Positions 35,756 to 45,692 of a DNA stretch of 64,000 nt are shown piece after piece (position 1 is the stretch's first letter; every line of letters starts with the position of its first letter). Below the pieces are notes generated by a model, which saw nothing but the letters and a program-made list of their open reading frames with translations, had not been told where the DNA came from and made no database searches. Source of the stretch: Acidobacteriota bacterium (lineage in GTDB: Bacteria > Acidobacteriota > Thermoanaerobaculia > Multivoradales > J023); assembly GCA_029263315.1 (NCBI GenBank), contig JAJCXR010000033.1:1-64000 (forward strand), written 5' to 3'. A program made the translations under genes and the position numbers.

Positions 35756-36109
35756 TCACTCCTCCACGAACGCCTTCAACCGGGCCAACGCATCGTCCCA
35801 CTGTTTTGATACCCGATCGAGGTAGGTACGGACCTCGTCGATGGACTCGGGCCGGTACTTGAAACGTCTCTCCCGGCCGACCTTGCGCGCCCTGATGATG
35901 CCTGCCTCCTGCAGCACCCGCAAATGTTTGGTGACCCCTTGCCGGGTAAGGCCGAGGCCGTCGCTGAGTTGGGTGATGGAGCGGGCTTGGCCGTCGCCAA
36001 GACGGTGGAGAAGCTCGAGGCGGGTGGTGTCCCCCAAGGCCGCAAAGACCGGTGCGGCATCCCGGGCCGACCGCTGCGTCCCGGCGGAGGGCACCTCAAG
36101 CCTCGGCAT
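35756..36109 (-). CDS. ArsR-family transcriptional regulator
   Basis: 117 residues. Winged helix of the ArsR/SmtB fold: FAALGDTTRLELLHRLGDGQARSITQLSDGLGLTRQGVTKHLRVLQEAGIIRARKVGRERRFKYRPE. No metal-binding CxC motif is present, so it belongs to the SRPBCC-associated branch rather than the metal-sensing branch. Its start overlaps the stop of the upstream AHSA1 gene by 14 bases, so the two are translationally coupled. Confidence 0.93.
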   Translation of the reverse strand: MPRLEVPSAGTQRSARDAAPVFAALGDTTRLELLHRLGDGQARSITQLSDGLGLTRQGVTKHLRVLQEAGIIRARKVGRERRFKYRPESIDEVRTYLDRVSKQWDDALARLKAFVEE

Positions 36110-36560
36110 CTGGAGACCGGAGATGGGCGGTGATGTTGCGGCTTTGCTCTTCCCAGCCTTGGGAATTCAGCCGCAAGGCCTCGTCGCGGCGGGCGTTGTC
36201 GGGCAAGGCGTCAAAGCCCGACTCGATGATCACCAAGCGGGTGCCCTGGGCCGTCGGCTCGAGCTTGAATTCCACCAGGGTCGTCGGTTCCGTAGGAGTC
36301 TCCTCGCCCGGCGACGGCGAATAGGGGCACCAGGTGAAAGCGAAGAGGCGCTCCGGCTCCATGGCCTGCACCGTCGCGTACCACTGCATGTGCTCGCAAC
36401 CGGGGTAGGTGACGCGTCCACGGGAAACCTCGCCGACGGCAAAGGGGCCGTCGATGGCCACCCGGAACCACTGGCCAAACTCACGGTAATCGGTGATGGC
36501 GCGCCATACGCGGGCGACCGGGGCCTCGAGCTCGAGGGTCTTTTCGATCTTGTCTTGCAT
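36096..36560 (-). CDS. SRPBCC / AHSA1-family protein
   Basis: 154 residues from ATG 36560, preceded by AGGAGG at nine bases; an upstream in-frame start is not preceded by a ribosome site. Typical AHSA1-like sequence: IEKTLELEAPVARVWRAITDYREFGQWFRVAIDGPF...GHLVIIESGFDAL. Proteins of this type have a hydrophobic START-like cavity; function in bacteria is unclear. It is the first gene of a two-gene operon with the ArsR regulator. Confidence 0.9.
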   Translation of the reverse strand: MQDKIEKTLELEAPVARVWRAITDYREFGQWFRVAIDGPFAVGEVSRGRVTYPGCEHMQWYATVQAMEPERLFAFTWCPYSPSPGEETPTEPTTLVEFKLEPTAQGTRLVIIESGFDALPDNARRDEALRLNSQGWEEQSRNITAHLRSPDAEA

Positions 36561-36916
36561 GATAGGAAACCTCCTGGTTGCCTTTAGGTTCTCACGCCTC
36601 GACATGAAGTGCAACTCTTAAGTTGCATGAATGTTGGAAGGTCGACCTCCTTGAGATTTTTTTTCGTACGGTATCTCGTTGGGAGGTCGTTGACAGTGGA
36701 GTCCGGTCGGTCGACCACGATCAGTAACTAAAAAAGCGAATAGGCACGACCTGCCTTGAGGGAATACATTGAAAGCTTCCGTAGATCTTCGGATGGTGCC
36801 CTCCACCGGATCTCACATTCTTTCTAGGTCGAACATGTCCCAGAAGTGGGGCGATATCGGGTTCGCAACACCGGGCAGTTTTCTGGGGTGACAGCGTATG
36901 TGCTATCATCCTGGGC
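36561..36916. other. Intergenic region before the PIN/antitoxin pair
   Basis: About 356 bases between divergent transcription units, less GC-rich than average. A T-rich run of eight (36658-36665) follows an imperfect foldback around GGTCGACC, which may be a weak terminator-like feature. No gene is recognisable. Confidence 0.35.
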
Positions 36917-37339
36917 ATGAGGGTTGTTGTTGATACCAGTGTGTTCGTCGCAGCTCTCCTAGGGCCAGGTGGCTCCAGCCGTGGGGTTCTACGAGCTTGC
37001 CTTGAGAGGCAAGTGGTCCCTTTGATGGGTACAAGTCTCTTCGCTGAGTATGAGTCGCTTATGTCAAGGGATGCTCTGTACAAAGGCTCGGTGCTTGGAC
37101 GTGACGAGCGAGACGCGCTCCTGAATGCGTTCCTTAGTGTCTGCAGCTGGACACGCGTTTTTTTCCTTTGGAGACCGAACCTGCGAGACGAGGGTGACAA
37201 CCATGTAGTAGAACTTGCCATCGCAGGGATGGCAGATGCCATCGTTACCAAGAATCTGCGAGATTTCCGGCGGATGGAGATTCAATTCCCCGAGCTCCGG
37301 ATCCTGGCACCGGAAACGCTGATCAAGGAGATCCTCTAA
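36917..37339 (+). CDS. PIN-domain toxin (COG1569-type)
   Basis: 140 residues. VVVDTSVFVAALLGPGG supplies the first acidic residue of the PIN active site, with E46 in LFAEYES and the DEGDNHVVELAIAGMADAIVTKNLRDF block giving the others. PIN toxins are metal-dependent RNases. The antitoxin gene begins in an overlap of the stop codon (TAATG-like), giving tight coupling with the toxin first. Composition is lower in GC, as usual for mobile toxin-antitoxin loci. Confidence 0.9.
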   Translation: MRVVVDTSVFVAALLGPGGSSRGVLRACLERQVVPLMGTSLFAEYESLMSRDALYKGSVLGRDERDALLNAFLSVCSWTRVFFLWRPNLRDEGDNHVVELAIAGMADAIVTKNLRDFRRMEIQFPELRILAPETLIKEIL

Positions 37340-37563
37340 TGGGTACGCTTACCGTTCGCCTACCGGACGACCAGCATGAGCGCTTACGACAGCTGGCACG
37401 TCATCGCAAGATGAGTATGAACAAGTTGATCGAAGAGCTTTCAACCATCGCATTGGCGGAGCTCGACGCCGAGAACCGATTCCGCATTCGAGCGGCTGCC
37501 GGTTCGCCGGTTGAAGGGCTGCGGTTGCTCGATAGGTTGGATCGTGCCGTGGATCAGCGGTGA
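37339..37563 (+). CDS. Ribbon-helix-helix-type antitoxin
   Basis: 74 residues from ATG 37339, overlapping the toxin stop by one base. TLTVRLPDDQHERLRQLARHRKMSMNKLIEELSTIAL is the ribbon-helix-helix DNA-binding part; the C-terminal half would bind and block the PIN toxin. The operon is probably autorepressed by this protein. Confidence 0.85.
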   Translation: MGTLTVRLPDDQHERLRQLARHRKMSMNKLIEELSTIALAELDAENRFRIRAAAGSPVEGLRLLDRLDRAVDQR

Positions 37564-37628
37564 ACCCAAGGGCACTCGGAGACTGCGGGATCTAGGTTTT
37601 GTGGGTGCCGAGTTGTCATCGAAGCCAT

Positions 37629-40094
37629 TCATATGTCGGCTTTCCTGAGTCGCAACGCATTGGCGATCACCGACACCGAGCTGAAGCTCATCGCCGCGGC
37701 GGCGATCATCGGGCTGAGGAGAATGCCGAAGAACGGGTAGAGGATGCCCGCTGCGACGGGCACTCCGAGGGCGTTGTAGACAAAGGCAAAGAAAAGGTTT
37801 TGTTGGATGTTGGCCATGGTGCTGCGCGACAGCTTTCGGGCGCGCACGATGCCCCTCAGATCCCCCTTGACCAGCGTCACGCCGGCACTTTCCATGGCGA
37901 CGTCGGTGCCGGTTCCCATGGCGATGCCGACGTGCGCTTGGGCCAATGCCGGTGCATCGTTGATGCCGTCGCCGGCCATGGCGACGATCTGTCCTTCGTT
38001 TTGCAGCGATTTGATCTTGGCTGCCTTCTCCTCCGGTAGGACGCCGGCGATGACTTCGTCGATCCCCAGTTTGGCGCCGACGGCCTGGGCGGTAGTCTTG
38101 CTGTCGCCGGTCAACATGACGACCCGAAGCCCTTCAGCGTGCAGCTGACGGATTGCTTCAGGAGTGCTTTCCTTGATCGGATCGGCAACCCCGATGATGC
38201 CTGCTAGGAGCTTGTCCACGGCGACGAACATCACGGTCTGACCTTCCTGACGCAGCGACTCGACGCGCTCTTCGAGGGGGCCCGCTTCAACGCCGAGGGC
38301 CTGCATCATGGCCAAATTACCCACCGCCATCCGACGACCGTCGACGGCACCTTGGACGCCCTTGCCGGTGACCGAGGCGAAGTCGGTGGCCTGCGGCGGA
38401 TCGATGCCGCGTTCTTCCGCCCCGCGGACGATGGCTTCGGCCAGCGGATGCTCACTGCTCCGTTCGAGGGCGGCGGCGAGCCGTAGGAGCTCTGCCTCCG
38501 ACATACCTTGCGCCGGCTCGACGGTGACCAGGGTGGGTCGTCCTTCGGTCAGGGTGCCGGTTTTGTCGAGCACCAGGGTCTGCACTTTGCGGAGCTCCTC
38601 GATGGCTTCCGCGTTCTTGAACAGCACGCCCAACGACGCTCCCTTGCCGGTGGCCACCATGATCGACATGGGCGTCGCCAATCCCAAGGCGCAGGGACAG
38701 GCGATGATCAACACGGCTACGGCGTTGACCAGGGCGTAGGCCATCTTGGGATCAGGGCCAACCAGCGACCAAGCCACAAAGGTGAGAATGGCGACGAGGA
38801 TGACGATGGGTACAAACCAACCCGACACGCGGTCCGCCAGCTTCTGAATGGGCGCACGGCTACGCTGCGCTTCGGCCACCATGGAGACGATGCGGGAGAG
38901 CAGCGTTTCGGAACCCACCCGCTCGGCCTCCATCACCAGGGAACCGGTACCGTTGACGGTGGCGCCGATCACCGTATCACCGGCAGCCTTGCGCACCGGC
39001 ATCGGCTCACCGGTGACCATGGACTCGTCGACGGTGCTCGATCCTTCCACCACCTTGCCGTCGACGGGTACTTTCTCACCGGGGCGTACCCGCAGCCGAT
39101 CGCCGATCACCACGGCATCGAGGGGGACGTCTTCTTCTTCACCGTCGGGACGCAGACGCCGGGCCGTCTTGGCGGCCAGACCCAGCAACGCTTTGATGGC
39201 GGCGCCGGTCTGGCTGCGGGCCCGCAGCTCGAGGACTTGGCCCAGCAGAATCAAGGTGACGATCATGGCGGCCGCTTCGAAATACACGCCAACGGTGCCC
39301 CCGTGGCCGCGGAACGACGGCGGGAAGATGTGCGGCACCAGGGCAGCCACCAGGCTGTAGCCATAGGCGACGCTGACGCCCAGACCGATCAAAGTGAACA
39401 TGTTGAGACTGCGGTTCTTGATCGACGCCACGGCGCGCACGTAAAACGGCCACGCCGACCACAGGCACACCGGGGTGGCCAGCGCCAGCTCGAGGAAGAC
39501 GCGAACCCGCGGTGCTATGAAGCGCGACACCGGATTGCCCGGCAGCATGTCCCCCATGGCGAGCACAAATATCGGCACCGTGAGGACGGCGGCGAAGTAG
39601 AACCGCCGCCGCATATCGTCGAGCTCGGGGTTGGCCTCGTCCTCGATGGTCACCGTTCGAGGCTCCAGTGCCATGCCGCAGATCGGGCAGTCGCCCGGTG
39701 CATCGCGCACGATTTCCGGATGCATTGGGCAGGTGTACTCGGTGCGACTGGCCAACTGCGGGGATTCGGGTTCGAGGGCCATGCCGCACTTGGGGCAGCT
39801 TCCCGGTCCCCGCTGCCGCACCTCCGGGTCCATCGGGCAGATGTACATGGCATCCGCCTGCGCCGCCGGTTCCACCGCCTGGGCGGAGGACTCGTCGGGG
39901 TGGGTATAGCGCCGTGGATTGGCCTCGAACTTGGCCAGGCAGCCCGCAGAGCAGAAAACGTAGCGTTGGCCGTCGGCCTCGGTGGCGAAACGGGCCTTGG
40001 CGGGATCGACGTCCATGCCGCATACCGGATCGGTGCTGAGCCCTTGGGTTGCTGGCGTCTCAGCGTCGCAACAGGTCGAGTGTTCCGAGTCCAT
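37629..40094 (-). CDS. Copper-type P1B-ATPase with YHS and metal-binding domains
   Basis: 821 residues from ATG 40094 (AGGAG upstream; TAATG overlap with the regulator stop). It exports Cu+/Ag+ across the inner membrane using ATP. The N-terminus has a YHS domain ([16 protein letters not shown]) and two Cys-rich metal-binding units ([26 protein letters not shown] and [26 protein letters not shown]). The P-type core shows the CPC membrane motif in [22 protein letters not shown] (phosphorylated Asp), [13 protein letters not shown] and [13 protein letters not shown]. The CPC triad points to monovalent copper rather than zinc. Transcribed with and controlled by the MerR-family gene upstream. Confidence 0.96.
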   Translation of the reverse strand: MDSEHSTCCDAETPATQGLSTDPVCGMDVDPAKARFATEADGQRYVFCSAGCLAKFEANPRRYTHPDESSAQAVEPAAQADAMYICPMDPEVRQRGPGSCPKCGMALEPESPQLASRTEYTCPMHPEIVRDAPGDCPICGMALEPRTVTIEDEANPELDDMRRRFYFAAVLTVPIFVLAMGDMLPGNPVSRFIAPRVRVFLELALATPVCLWSAWPFYVRAVASIKNRSLNMFTLIGLGVSVAYGYSLVAALVPHIFPPSFRGHGGTVGVYFEAAAMIVTLILLGQVLELRARSQTGAAIKALLGLAAKTARRLRPDGEEEDVPLDAVVIGDRLRVRPGEKVPVDGKVVEGSSTVDESMVTGEPMPVRKAAGDTVIGATVNGTGSLVMEAERVGSETLLSRIVSMVAEAQRSRAPIQKLADRVSGWFVPIVILVAILTFVAWSLVGPDPKMAYALVNAVAVLIIACPCALGLATPMSIMVATGKGASLGVLFKNAEAIEELRKVQTLVLDKTGTLTEGRPTLVTVEPAQGMSEAELLRLAAALERSSEHPLAEAIVRGAEERGIDPPQATDFASVTGKGVQGAVDGRRMAVGNLAMMQALGVEAGPLEERVESLRQEGQTVMFVAVDKLLAGIIGVADPIKESTPEAIRQLHAEGLRVVMLTGDSKTTAQAVGAKLGIDEVIAGVLPEEKAAKIKSLQNEGQIVAMAGDGINDAPALAQAHVGIAMGTGTDVAMESAGVTLVKGDLRGIVRARKLSRSTMANIQQNLFFAFVYNALGVPVAAGILYPFFGILLSPMIAAAAMSFSSVSVIANALRLRKADI

Positions 40095-40513
40095 TATCTG
40101 CACTCCTCGAAAGAGCCGCCGTCGAGGGCGACCAAAATTGGACAGTCTTCGGTCTCGTCGCCACGCTCGCAGGCCTTTGCCAGGTCCGAAAGGGCCCCCT
40201 TGATGCGTGACAAGTCTTCGATGCGGCGCTCGATATCGGCGATCTTGTGCCGTACCTTGACCCGCACTTGGTGACGATGCTTGGCCGGATGGCCGCTCAG
40301 ACGCAAGAGCTCGGCGATCTCGTCGAGGGAAAAGCCCAGCTCTTTGCTCCGCCGGATGAAACGCAACCGGTCGATGGTGGAAGTTGGATACTGTCGATAG
40401 CCGGAGCTGCGCCGCGGCGGATCTTCGATCAACCCTCGACGCTCATAAAAGCGTACCGTTTCGATGCCGATGTCGGCCTGGCTTGCAAGCTGCCCGATGG
40501 TGAGCCCATCCAT
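40094..40513 (-). CDS. MerR-family metal-responsive regulator
   Basis: 139 residues from ATG 40513 (AGGAGG six bases upstream). MerR winged helix ([26 protein letters not shown]), a dimer helix, and a C-terminal Cys set C117-x8-CPI...FEEC that forms the metal site of MerR/ZntR-like sensors. It binds a palindrome in the long spacer of its own promoter and, when metal is bound, twists it for sigma-70. Its gene precedes the P-ATPase gene, overlapping by one base, so it controls both. The Cys pattern resembles Hg/Cd-type MerR sensors more than CueR; which metal is uncertain. Confidence 0.92.
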   Translation of the reverse strand: MDGLTIGQLASQADIGIETVRFYERRGLIEDPPRRSSGYRQYPTSTIDRLRFIRRSKELGFSLDEIAELLRLSGHPAKHRHQVRVKVRHKIADIERRIEDLSRIKGALSDLAKACERGDETEDCPILVALDGGSFEECR

Positions 40514-40533
40514 AAGCCACCTCCTCGCCACAG

Positions 40534-40565
40534 AGTATAAACCCTGTACTCAACTACGGAGTCAA
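40534..40565 (-). promoter_or_regulatory. MerR-type promoter with long spacer and internal dyad
   Basis: On the minus strand TTGACT (-35, 40560-40565) and TATACT (-10, 40534-40539) are 20 bases apart, longer than the 17 optimal for sigma-70, as at mer/cop-type promoters. The spacer holds a dyad close to CCGTA...TACAGG (CCGTAGTTGAGTACAGG). It lies 21 bases before the regulator start codon. Confidence 0.8.
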
Positions 40566-40683
40566 GGGTTTTTTGCGGCCGTATGCAGCCAGAGCAGTGA
40601 GTCGATTCGGGTCGACGCACTAAAACTTGCCAGATCAGCAAGTTACTAGAAATCCCGCTAGTTCCGTCCCCAGGTGAGGCCGG

Positions 40684-40950
40684 TCCAGCCTCTGCGCCCC
40701 CTGCCGCTCCTTGGCGCCAAGAAACAAGAGCATCTTTGGGTAGACAGCATTTGGATTGTGACCCCAGGAGGGGTCGGCGTGGTGAGCCCGGACCGCCCGA
40801 CCTTAGCGTCTGGGATCAGGAGAGTGCTCCGGGCGGGGCTGGGCTAGGCACCCCCTTTGGGGGGGGCCAGGCGGTGGCGGGTTGAGATGACTCAAGCCAG
40901 GACCAGCCCATACGTCCCAGGTTGACGTCGCTGCGTTCCTGACCCTGGGC
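40684..40950 (+). repeat. Interspersed non-coding repeat family 2, copy B
   Basis: About 267 bases corresponding to 13467-13848, with the same left and right blocks and orientation but without the long internal tandem array. It lies between the MerR promoter and the PKD protein gene, downstream of neither open frame. The surrounding gap 40566-41026 contains no recognisable gene. Confidence 0.62.
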
Positions 40951-41026
40951 CAGACGGAGGATGGGTTGCGGCGACATGGCCGGATGCCGCCACAACCCTA
41001 GACCCAGCGATGGAACAGACCCAGAC

Positions 41027-44000
41027 TCAGGGGATTGTCACGAGGGTGGTCTGCTGCACGGTGTCGAGGCCGTCGTCCAAAGTGGCTTGCACCGTGACTT
41101 GCTGTCCGGGGGTGGTCAGCGAAGTGCGCACTTGAAAGACTTCAGTGAGAGGGAACAGATCGCCCGAGCCCTGAATCGTGGTGATGCAATTGGGACCGGG
41201 GTTGGAATCGAGACAGACGTCGGTGCCCTGCGAGATGGTCACTGTCCAGTCGACGGTATCTTGGTTGAGATCCAAGAAGACCAGAGTGCAAAGGGACGGT
41301 ACTCCAGGCAGCACGATGGCCGGGAGGCACTCGAAGGCCGTGATGGTCGGCAAGTCGTTGGCGTCGATGACCACATCCAAACTCTGGACTTGGGCTTCAG
41401 CACCCCGTTCATCGGCAGCTTCGACTTGTACGAAGGCGTCGATGAGGACGCCCGCGGTGCTCAGCAGATTGAATGGAATGGTCACGGCGCCCGATGCAGT
41501 TCCTTCGAGGGACAGCATGCACAGGTCGGTACCCACTCCTTCGATGCAGGTGTTCGAGTCCGTGTCAGTGGTGACTTTCCAGTCCACGTCGTCGCCGTCA
41601 ACATCGGCAACGACGAAGGTGCAGGTCGCCAAGCGGCCGGCGATCAGGGGATTGGGAAGGCAGGCCAGGCCGCTGATGACCGGCGGAGTATTGGGCTCTA
41701 CGACGGACACCTGAAGGGTCTGTGAGTCGGTTTGTCCGTTGGCGGAGGCGGTGAAGGTCACCGAGTAGGTTCCGGCGGCCGGGTAGGCGTGGGTCGGTGT
41801 TGTGCCGCTGCCTTGGGTTCCGTCTCCGAAGTCCCAACTTGGAGATTGGCAGGCGACGTTTTGGTTGCCGAGAAAACAAGAGCCGTTGAGCTGGACGTTC
41901 AGGGTCTCGGGGGTCTGGATGGCGGTGAAGGCGACGCTGAGGTCGTCGCCACCTCCGCCCGGTGCTTCGACCACGATGTCCATGGTCAGGGAGTCGGTTT
42001 GTCCGTTGGCGGAGGCGGTGAAGGTCACCGTGTAGGTGCCAGCGATCGGGAAGGTGTGGGTTGGATCCAGGCCAGTGTCCTGGGCACCGTCTCCGAAGTC
42101 CCAGCCAGGATCTTGGCAGGCGACGGTTTGGCTGCCGAGAAAGCAGGCGCCGTCGAACTGAACGCCCAAGGTGTCGGGGGTCTGCACGGCGGTAAACGCG
42201 ACGCTGAGGTCATCGCCACCTCCGCCGGGGGCTTCGACCATGATGTCCATGGTCTGTGAGTCGGTTTGTCCGTTGGCGGAGGCGGTGAAGGTCACCGTGT
42301 AGGTGCCGGCGGCCGGAAAGGCGTGGGTGGGCGTCGTGCCGCTACCTTGGGTTCCGTCTCCGAAGTCCCAACCAGGAGATTGGCAGGCGATGTTTTGGTT
42401 GCCGAGGAAACAAGAGCCGTCGAACAGGACGTTCAGGGTCTCGGGGGTCTGGACGGCGGTGAAGGCGACGCTGAGGTCATCGCCACCTCCGCCGGGTGCT
42501 TGGACGATGATGTCCATGGTCTGTGAGTCGGTTTGTCCGTTGGCGGAGGCGGTGAAAGTCACCGTGTAAGTGCCGGCGGTCGGGAAGGCATGGGTGGGCG
42601 TCGTGCCGCTGCCCTGGGTGCCGTCTCCGAAGTCCCAACCAGGAGATTGGCAGGCGACGTTTTGGTTGCCGAAGAAACAAGAGCCGTTGAACAGGACGTT
42701 CAGGGTCTCGGGGGTCTGGACGGCGGTGAAGGCGACGCTGAGGTCATCGCCACCTCCGCCGGGGGCTTCGACCATGATGTCCATGGTCTGTGAGTCGGTT
42801 TGTCCGTTGGCGGAGGCGGTGAAGGTCACCGTGTAAGTGCCGGCGGCCGGGAAGGCGTGGGTGGGCGTCGTGCCGCTGCCTTGGGTGCCGTCTCCGAAGT
42901 CCCAGCCAGGAGTTTGGCAGGCGATGTTTTGGTTGCCGAGAAAACAAGAGCCGTTGAGCTGGACGTTCAGGGTCTCGGGGGTCTGGACGGCGGTGAAGGT
43001 GACGCTGAGGTCATCGCCGCCGCCGCTAGGCTCAGCGATCGTCACAAGCCGTGTGCGACTCGCTTTGGCGCCGTCTTTCTCGGCGACGAAGGTCACTGAG
43101 TAGACACTTCCTTGGCCATAGGCATGGATCGGGTTCAGCTCGTCGTCCTGGTCGCCATCGCCGAAGAACCAACTGGGGTTCTGGCAGGTGGTGGGGGAGT
43201 GGTCGTCAAAGCACTGGCCCTGGAACATCGCTTGCTGGTCGATCACCTCGAGCTCGAAATCGACGCGGAATCCCTGCGGATTGCCATCCGCGTCCTCGTC
43301 GAGGTTTCGCCGGGGTACCGGAGTCATATCGAAACCAGTGCTGAATCGGCCATTGGCGTTCTGCAGCACCAGTCCCGCCCCCTGCATGGCGTCGGGAAAT
43401 TGTAGCTCCAGGGCGCCAAAGGTGGGTAGCTCTGGCCAGGACGGCAAGCTGAAATTTTCGCTGGCCCAGCGGAAGGTTCGCTGCGCTAGGAGACTGTTTC
43501 CATCCTCGTCGAGGACGATCATGTTGACGCCCGTTTCGCTGGCGCTCCAGGGGGACTGGCCACAGGTCAGCTCCGCAGGGGGGACGTACTCCGAAGGGAC
43601 TCGGAAAATCAGCATGTCGGTGCCCCCATCGAAGGCTCCGCCGTTGAGGAACCTGCCATAAATCGTGTCCGTAAGGGGAGATCTGTTGTCGGCACCGCCG
43701 CTCAGGAAAGAGTAGAAAGAGGCGTTGCTGGAGAACATTTCGGAGTCGGCACGGAGATGGATTGGTGTGCCCCCCTGAGCGAAGTTCTGCTGACGATTGA
43801 TGAAATGGAAATCGCCGATGAGCTGATTCGTGTTGGCAGCGATACCGCTACCGTTCTGAGCGAAGTATCCCGGCGAAATGGCGGTCATGGCGAGGGGATC
43901 TTGATAAGCCCGACTGCTCAGAGGGGTGCATTGATGCACCGCATCGACGGTGATGAAGCCGGTGGCGATGGGAGCGGTGAGATCTCCCAGGCAGGAGCGA

Positions 44001-44410
44001 CCCGTGTGGTCGTCTTTTAGTTGGTCCGCTGCGGCGACCGAGAAAGCGGGGTTAGAATATTCAGAGCAACCCGGCATGCCCTGCGGGTCGGTGGTGGGAA
44101 TGGAACCGTTGAGCAGGGTGGTGAGGCTGAACGTCTGAATATCGTGCGCCGTGAGGACCACGTCAAAGGTCAAGGTGGGTTGCCATGCCTGAGTCCACAA
44201 GGTGACGTGGGCGATGGCGGTCGAGTCACCGATGTTGGTGATCGAGAAGAGGGTCGTCAGGTCGCTATCGCTGGTGTCCGATGCGAAGTATGGAACTACG
44301 AAGCTGGCGGCCGGTGCATCTCCAAGGGCGATGATGTCTTGGCTAAGCACTGCGGTGGCTCCGAAGAGCATGGAGAGCGCTAGGAGAGCGGTGGTAGTTC
44401 TTCGAAGCAC
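41027..44410 (-). CDS. Secreted PKD-repeat protein
   Basis: 1127 residues. Signal peptide MLRRTTTALLALSMLFGATAV...LSQ. An N-terminal domain (about 27-360) has four Cys and resembles no family I know. A first, divergent PKD domain lies at about 380-480. Five almost identical repeats of 89 residues follow, each with WDFGDGTQGSGTTPTHA and GTYTVTFTASANGQTDS motifs (the WDFGDG and PTHxF of PKD domains). Two related Cys-containing domains of about 100 residues close the protein (SGLACLPNPL and ITAFECLPAI). PKD repeats act as rigid surface spacers or in protein and polysaccharide binding. Copy number is likely to vary between strains. Confidence 0.9.
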   Translation of the reverse strand: MLRRTTTALLALSMLFGATAVLSQDIIALGDAPAASFVVPYFASDTSDSDLTTLFSITNIGDSTAIAHVTLWTQAWQPTLTFDVVLTAHDIQTFSLTTLLNGSIPTTDPQGMPGCSEYSNPAFSVAAADQLKDDHTGRSCLGDLTAPIATGFITVDAVHQCTPLSSRAYQDPLAMTAISPGYFAQNGSGIAANTNQLIGDFHFINRQQNFAQGGTPIHLRADSEMFSSNASFYSFLSGGADNRSPLTDTIYGRFLNGGAFDGGTDMLIFRVPSEYVPPAELTCGQSPWSASETGVNMIVLDEDGNSLLAQRTFRWASENFSLPSWPELPTFGALELQFPDAMQGAGLVLQNANGRFSTGFDMTPVPRRNLDEDADGNPQGFRVDFELEVIDQQAMFQGQCFDDHSPTTCQNPSWFFGDGDQDDELNPIHAYGQGSVYSVTFVAEKDGAKASRTRLVTIAEPSGGGDDLSVTFTAVQTPETLNVQLNGSCFLGNQNIACQTPGWDFGDGTQGSGTTPTHAFPAAGTYTVTFTASANGQTDSQTMDIMVEAPGGGGDDLSVAFTAVQTPETLNVLFNGSCFFGNQNVACQSPGWDFGDGTQGSGTTPTHAFPTAGTYTVTFTASANGQTDSQTMDIIVQAPGGGGDDLSVAFTAVQTPETLNVLFDGSCFLGNQNIACQSPGWDFGDGTQGSGTTPTHAFPAAGTYTVTFTASANGQTDSQTMDIMVEAPGGGGDDLSVAFTAVQTPDTLGVQFDGACFLGSQTVACQDPGWDFGDGAQDTGLDPTHTFPIAGTYTVTFTASANGQTDSLTMDIVVEAPGGGGDDLSVAFTAIQTPETLNVQLNGSCFLGNQNVACQSPSWDFGDGTQGSGTTPTHAYPAAGTYSVTFTASANGQTDSQTLQVSVVEPNTPPVISGLACLPNPLIAGRLATCTFVVADVDGDDVDWKVTTDTDSNTCIEGVGTDLCMLSLEGTASGAVTIPFNLLSTAGVLIDAFVQVEAADERGAEAQVQSLDVVIDANDLPTITAFECLPAIVLPGVPSLCTLVFLDLNQDTVDWTVTISQGTDVCLDSNPGPNCITTIQGSGDLFPLTEVFQVRTSLTTPGQQVTVQATLDDGLDTVQQTTLVTIP
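41732..43066 (-). repeat. 267-base tandem repeats in the PKD protein gene
   Basis: Five in-frame units of 267 bases (89 codons) lie head to tail with near-identical sequence, including silent positions, in a gene otherwise of single-copy sequence. Such homogeneity indicates recent duplication or ongoing recombination between units, and repeat number could be mis-assembled. Confidence 0.85.
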
Positions 44411-44596
44411 GATGACGAGTCCCTTTCTGGGGATACCGGATGGGGGAGAGAAAGCGAGGACAGAATTTAGACTGACCTCGCTGCAAGGATCTTCCGCTGG
44501 ATATGATCTACAGGTTTTGAGCTTCAGCGATCGCCAAGACCGGGACCGGTCGAGTGCGAGCTGAGGAAAGAAAGTGGCACCATCCCTCCCAGGGTG

Positions 44597-44624
44597 CTGG
44601 GGGCGGTAAAACTCCGCTCCCCAG
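44597..44624. terminator. Hairpin between minus-strand genes
   Basis: CTGGGGGCGG pairs with CCGCTCCCCAG around TAAAACT with one bulge. It lies downstream of the spore-coat-U gene (ends 44666) and before the PKD gene start at 44410. No T-run, so only a possible terminator. Confidence 0.4.
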
Positions 44625-44665
44625 TGCTGTGCCGTCGTTGATTTGTTTCCGCTAGCGAACCACGT

Positions 44666-45181
44666 CTAGAAATAGACGGTGGCGGTTACCGGCGTATCGC
44701 GATACGTGCCGGGCGTCACCTGTTGACCCGCGGCGATGACGCCCGCGACAACGATGGGAATGGGCAAGCCCGTTCCGATGCTGAGGAAGGTGTCGGTGCC
44801 GGGAGTATCGCCCCAATTGAGCGCACAGGCCGGAACTCCGAGTCCGGCACAGCTCAGGGCGTAGGCCAGCAACTCAGTACCGGTGGAGTCGTCGACCATC
44901 TGACGGTCACTGACCGAGCTGCCGTTGGTACCGGCGTCGATACCGACATTGAAGGGGGTCAACAGGGTGCAGGTCGTCGTGATGGTAGAAGCGCCGGCGG
45001 TCGGCACCAGGCTATTGGGATCGTAGTTTCCGAAATCGAGATCCGTCGCTTCAATCGTGCAAGACTCGATGACTTCGGCCCGAACTTCGAACTGAGACGT
45101 CACTTGAGCCTGCGCTGAGGCTACAAAAAAGATCGCGAAGAGGCAGGGGGCGATGAAACGGGTAGGCCGGATGTTAGACAT
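44666..45181 (-). CDS. Spore coat U-domain pilin-like protein (Csu-type), separate gene
   Basis: 171 residues. Signal peptide MSNIRPTRFIAPCLFAIFFVASAQAQ, then a spore coat protein U (SCPU) domain: FEVRAEVIESCTIEATDLDFGNYDP and ending RDTPVTATVYF. These proteins are subunits of archaic (Csu-like, sigma) chaperone-usher pili; the C-terminal strand TATVYF is typical for donor-strand complementation. It is related to 51694-52194 and lies 6.5 kb from the chaperone-usher operon, with palindromes TGTCNGACA upstream. Function: periplasmic subunit assembled onto surface fibres. Confidence 0.9.
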   Translation of the reverse strand: MSNIRPTRFIAPCLFAIFFVASAQAQVTSQFEVRAEVIESCTIEATDLDFGNYDPNSLVPTAGASTITTTCTLLTPFNVGIDAGTNGSSVSDRQMVDDSTGTELLAYALSCAGLGVPACALNWGDTPGTDTFLSIGTGLPIPIVVAGVIAAGQQVTPGTYRDTPVTATVYF

Positions 45182-45692
45182 GGGATTTCCTTCCCTCCAG
45201 AGATGAATCGATGCAGTCGAAATGTGTCGCCGCGCTACGGCGTCGTTAAGCTATGCCTATTGTTGTGGCTGGGGGAACCTTCCACCATCGGTGAATTTCC
45301 GGCTTCGATGGCAGGAGTTGGTCCGACGCTCTGTCGGACATCCGGAGACATGGCGGGCGCCAGAACGGAGTGACTTCAAGGCGACGACTTGCCTGCGGCT
45401 TAGAGTGTGATCCTCAGCTCGAGCTCAGGAGTCGGGTCGACCTTCGCCCTGCTCAAGCCCTTCATGGGCCGTTTTTGCCCACCTCGTCGATCTGCAGTGG
45501 AAGGTTCGGAGAGGCATTGATTTCAAGGAGATCTACCGAGCCATGGGAAGAGTGTGTAGGACGCTGTCCGACACATCCCGAGGACGGTGTCTGATATTCA
45601 TCCCTCCAGGTGTGCCGCAGAATCTCAGGTGCAAGTGAGAGGGATTTTTTTGAGATGTCGTCTGAATTTCTCTCTTGGGAGGTTTGAAAGAT
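45182..45692. promoter_or_regulatory. Divergent promoter region with TGTCNGACA sites
   Basis: About 511 bases between the SCPU pilin (minus) and the hybrid kinase (plus). Two clusters of a near-palindrome lie here: GTCCGAC 45321-45327 with TGTCGGACA 45332-45340, and TGTCCGACA 45565-45573 with a weaker TGTCTGATA 45588-45596. The first is 140-160 bases before the pilin start, the second about 120 before the kinase start. The same motif occurs at 51603 and 55422-55461. No gene in this gap. Confidence 0.6.

Noticed and set aside
38508..40274. Plus-strand frame of 588 codons across the P-type ATPase
   Set aside because: Antisense shadow of a gene with CPC, DKTGT and GDGINDAP motifs.
41732..43066. 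CRISPR-like or assembly-only repeat
   Set aside because: Units are 267 bases, in frame and encode PKD domains; an assembly miscount of units remains possible, but the repeat itself is coding.
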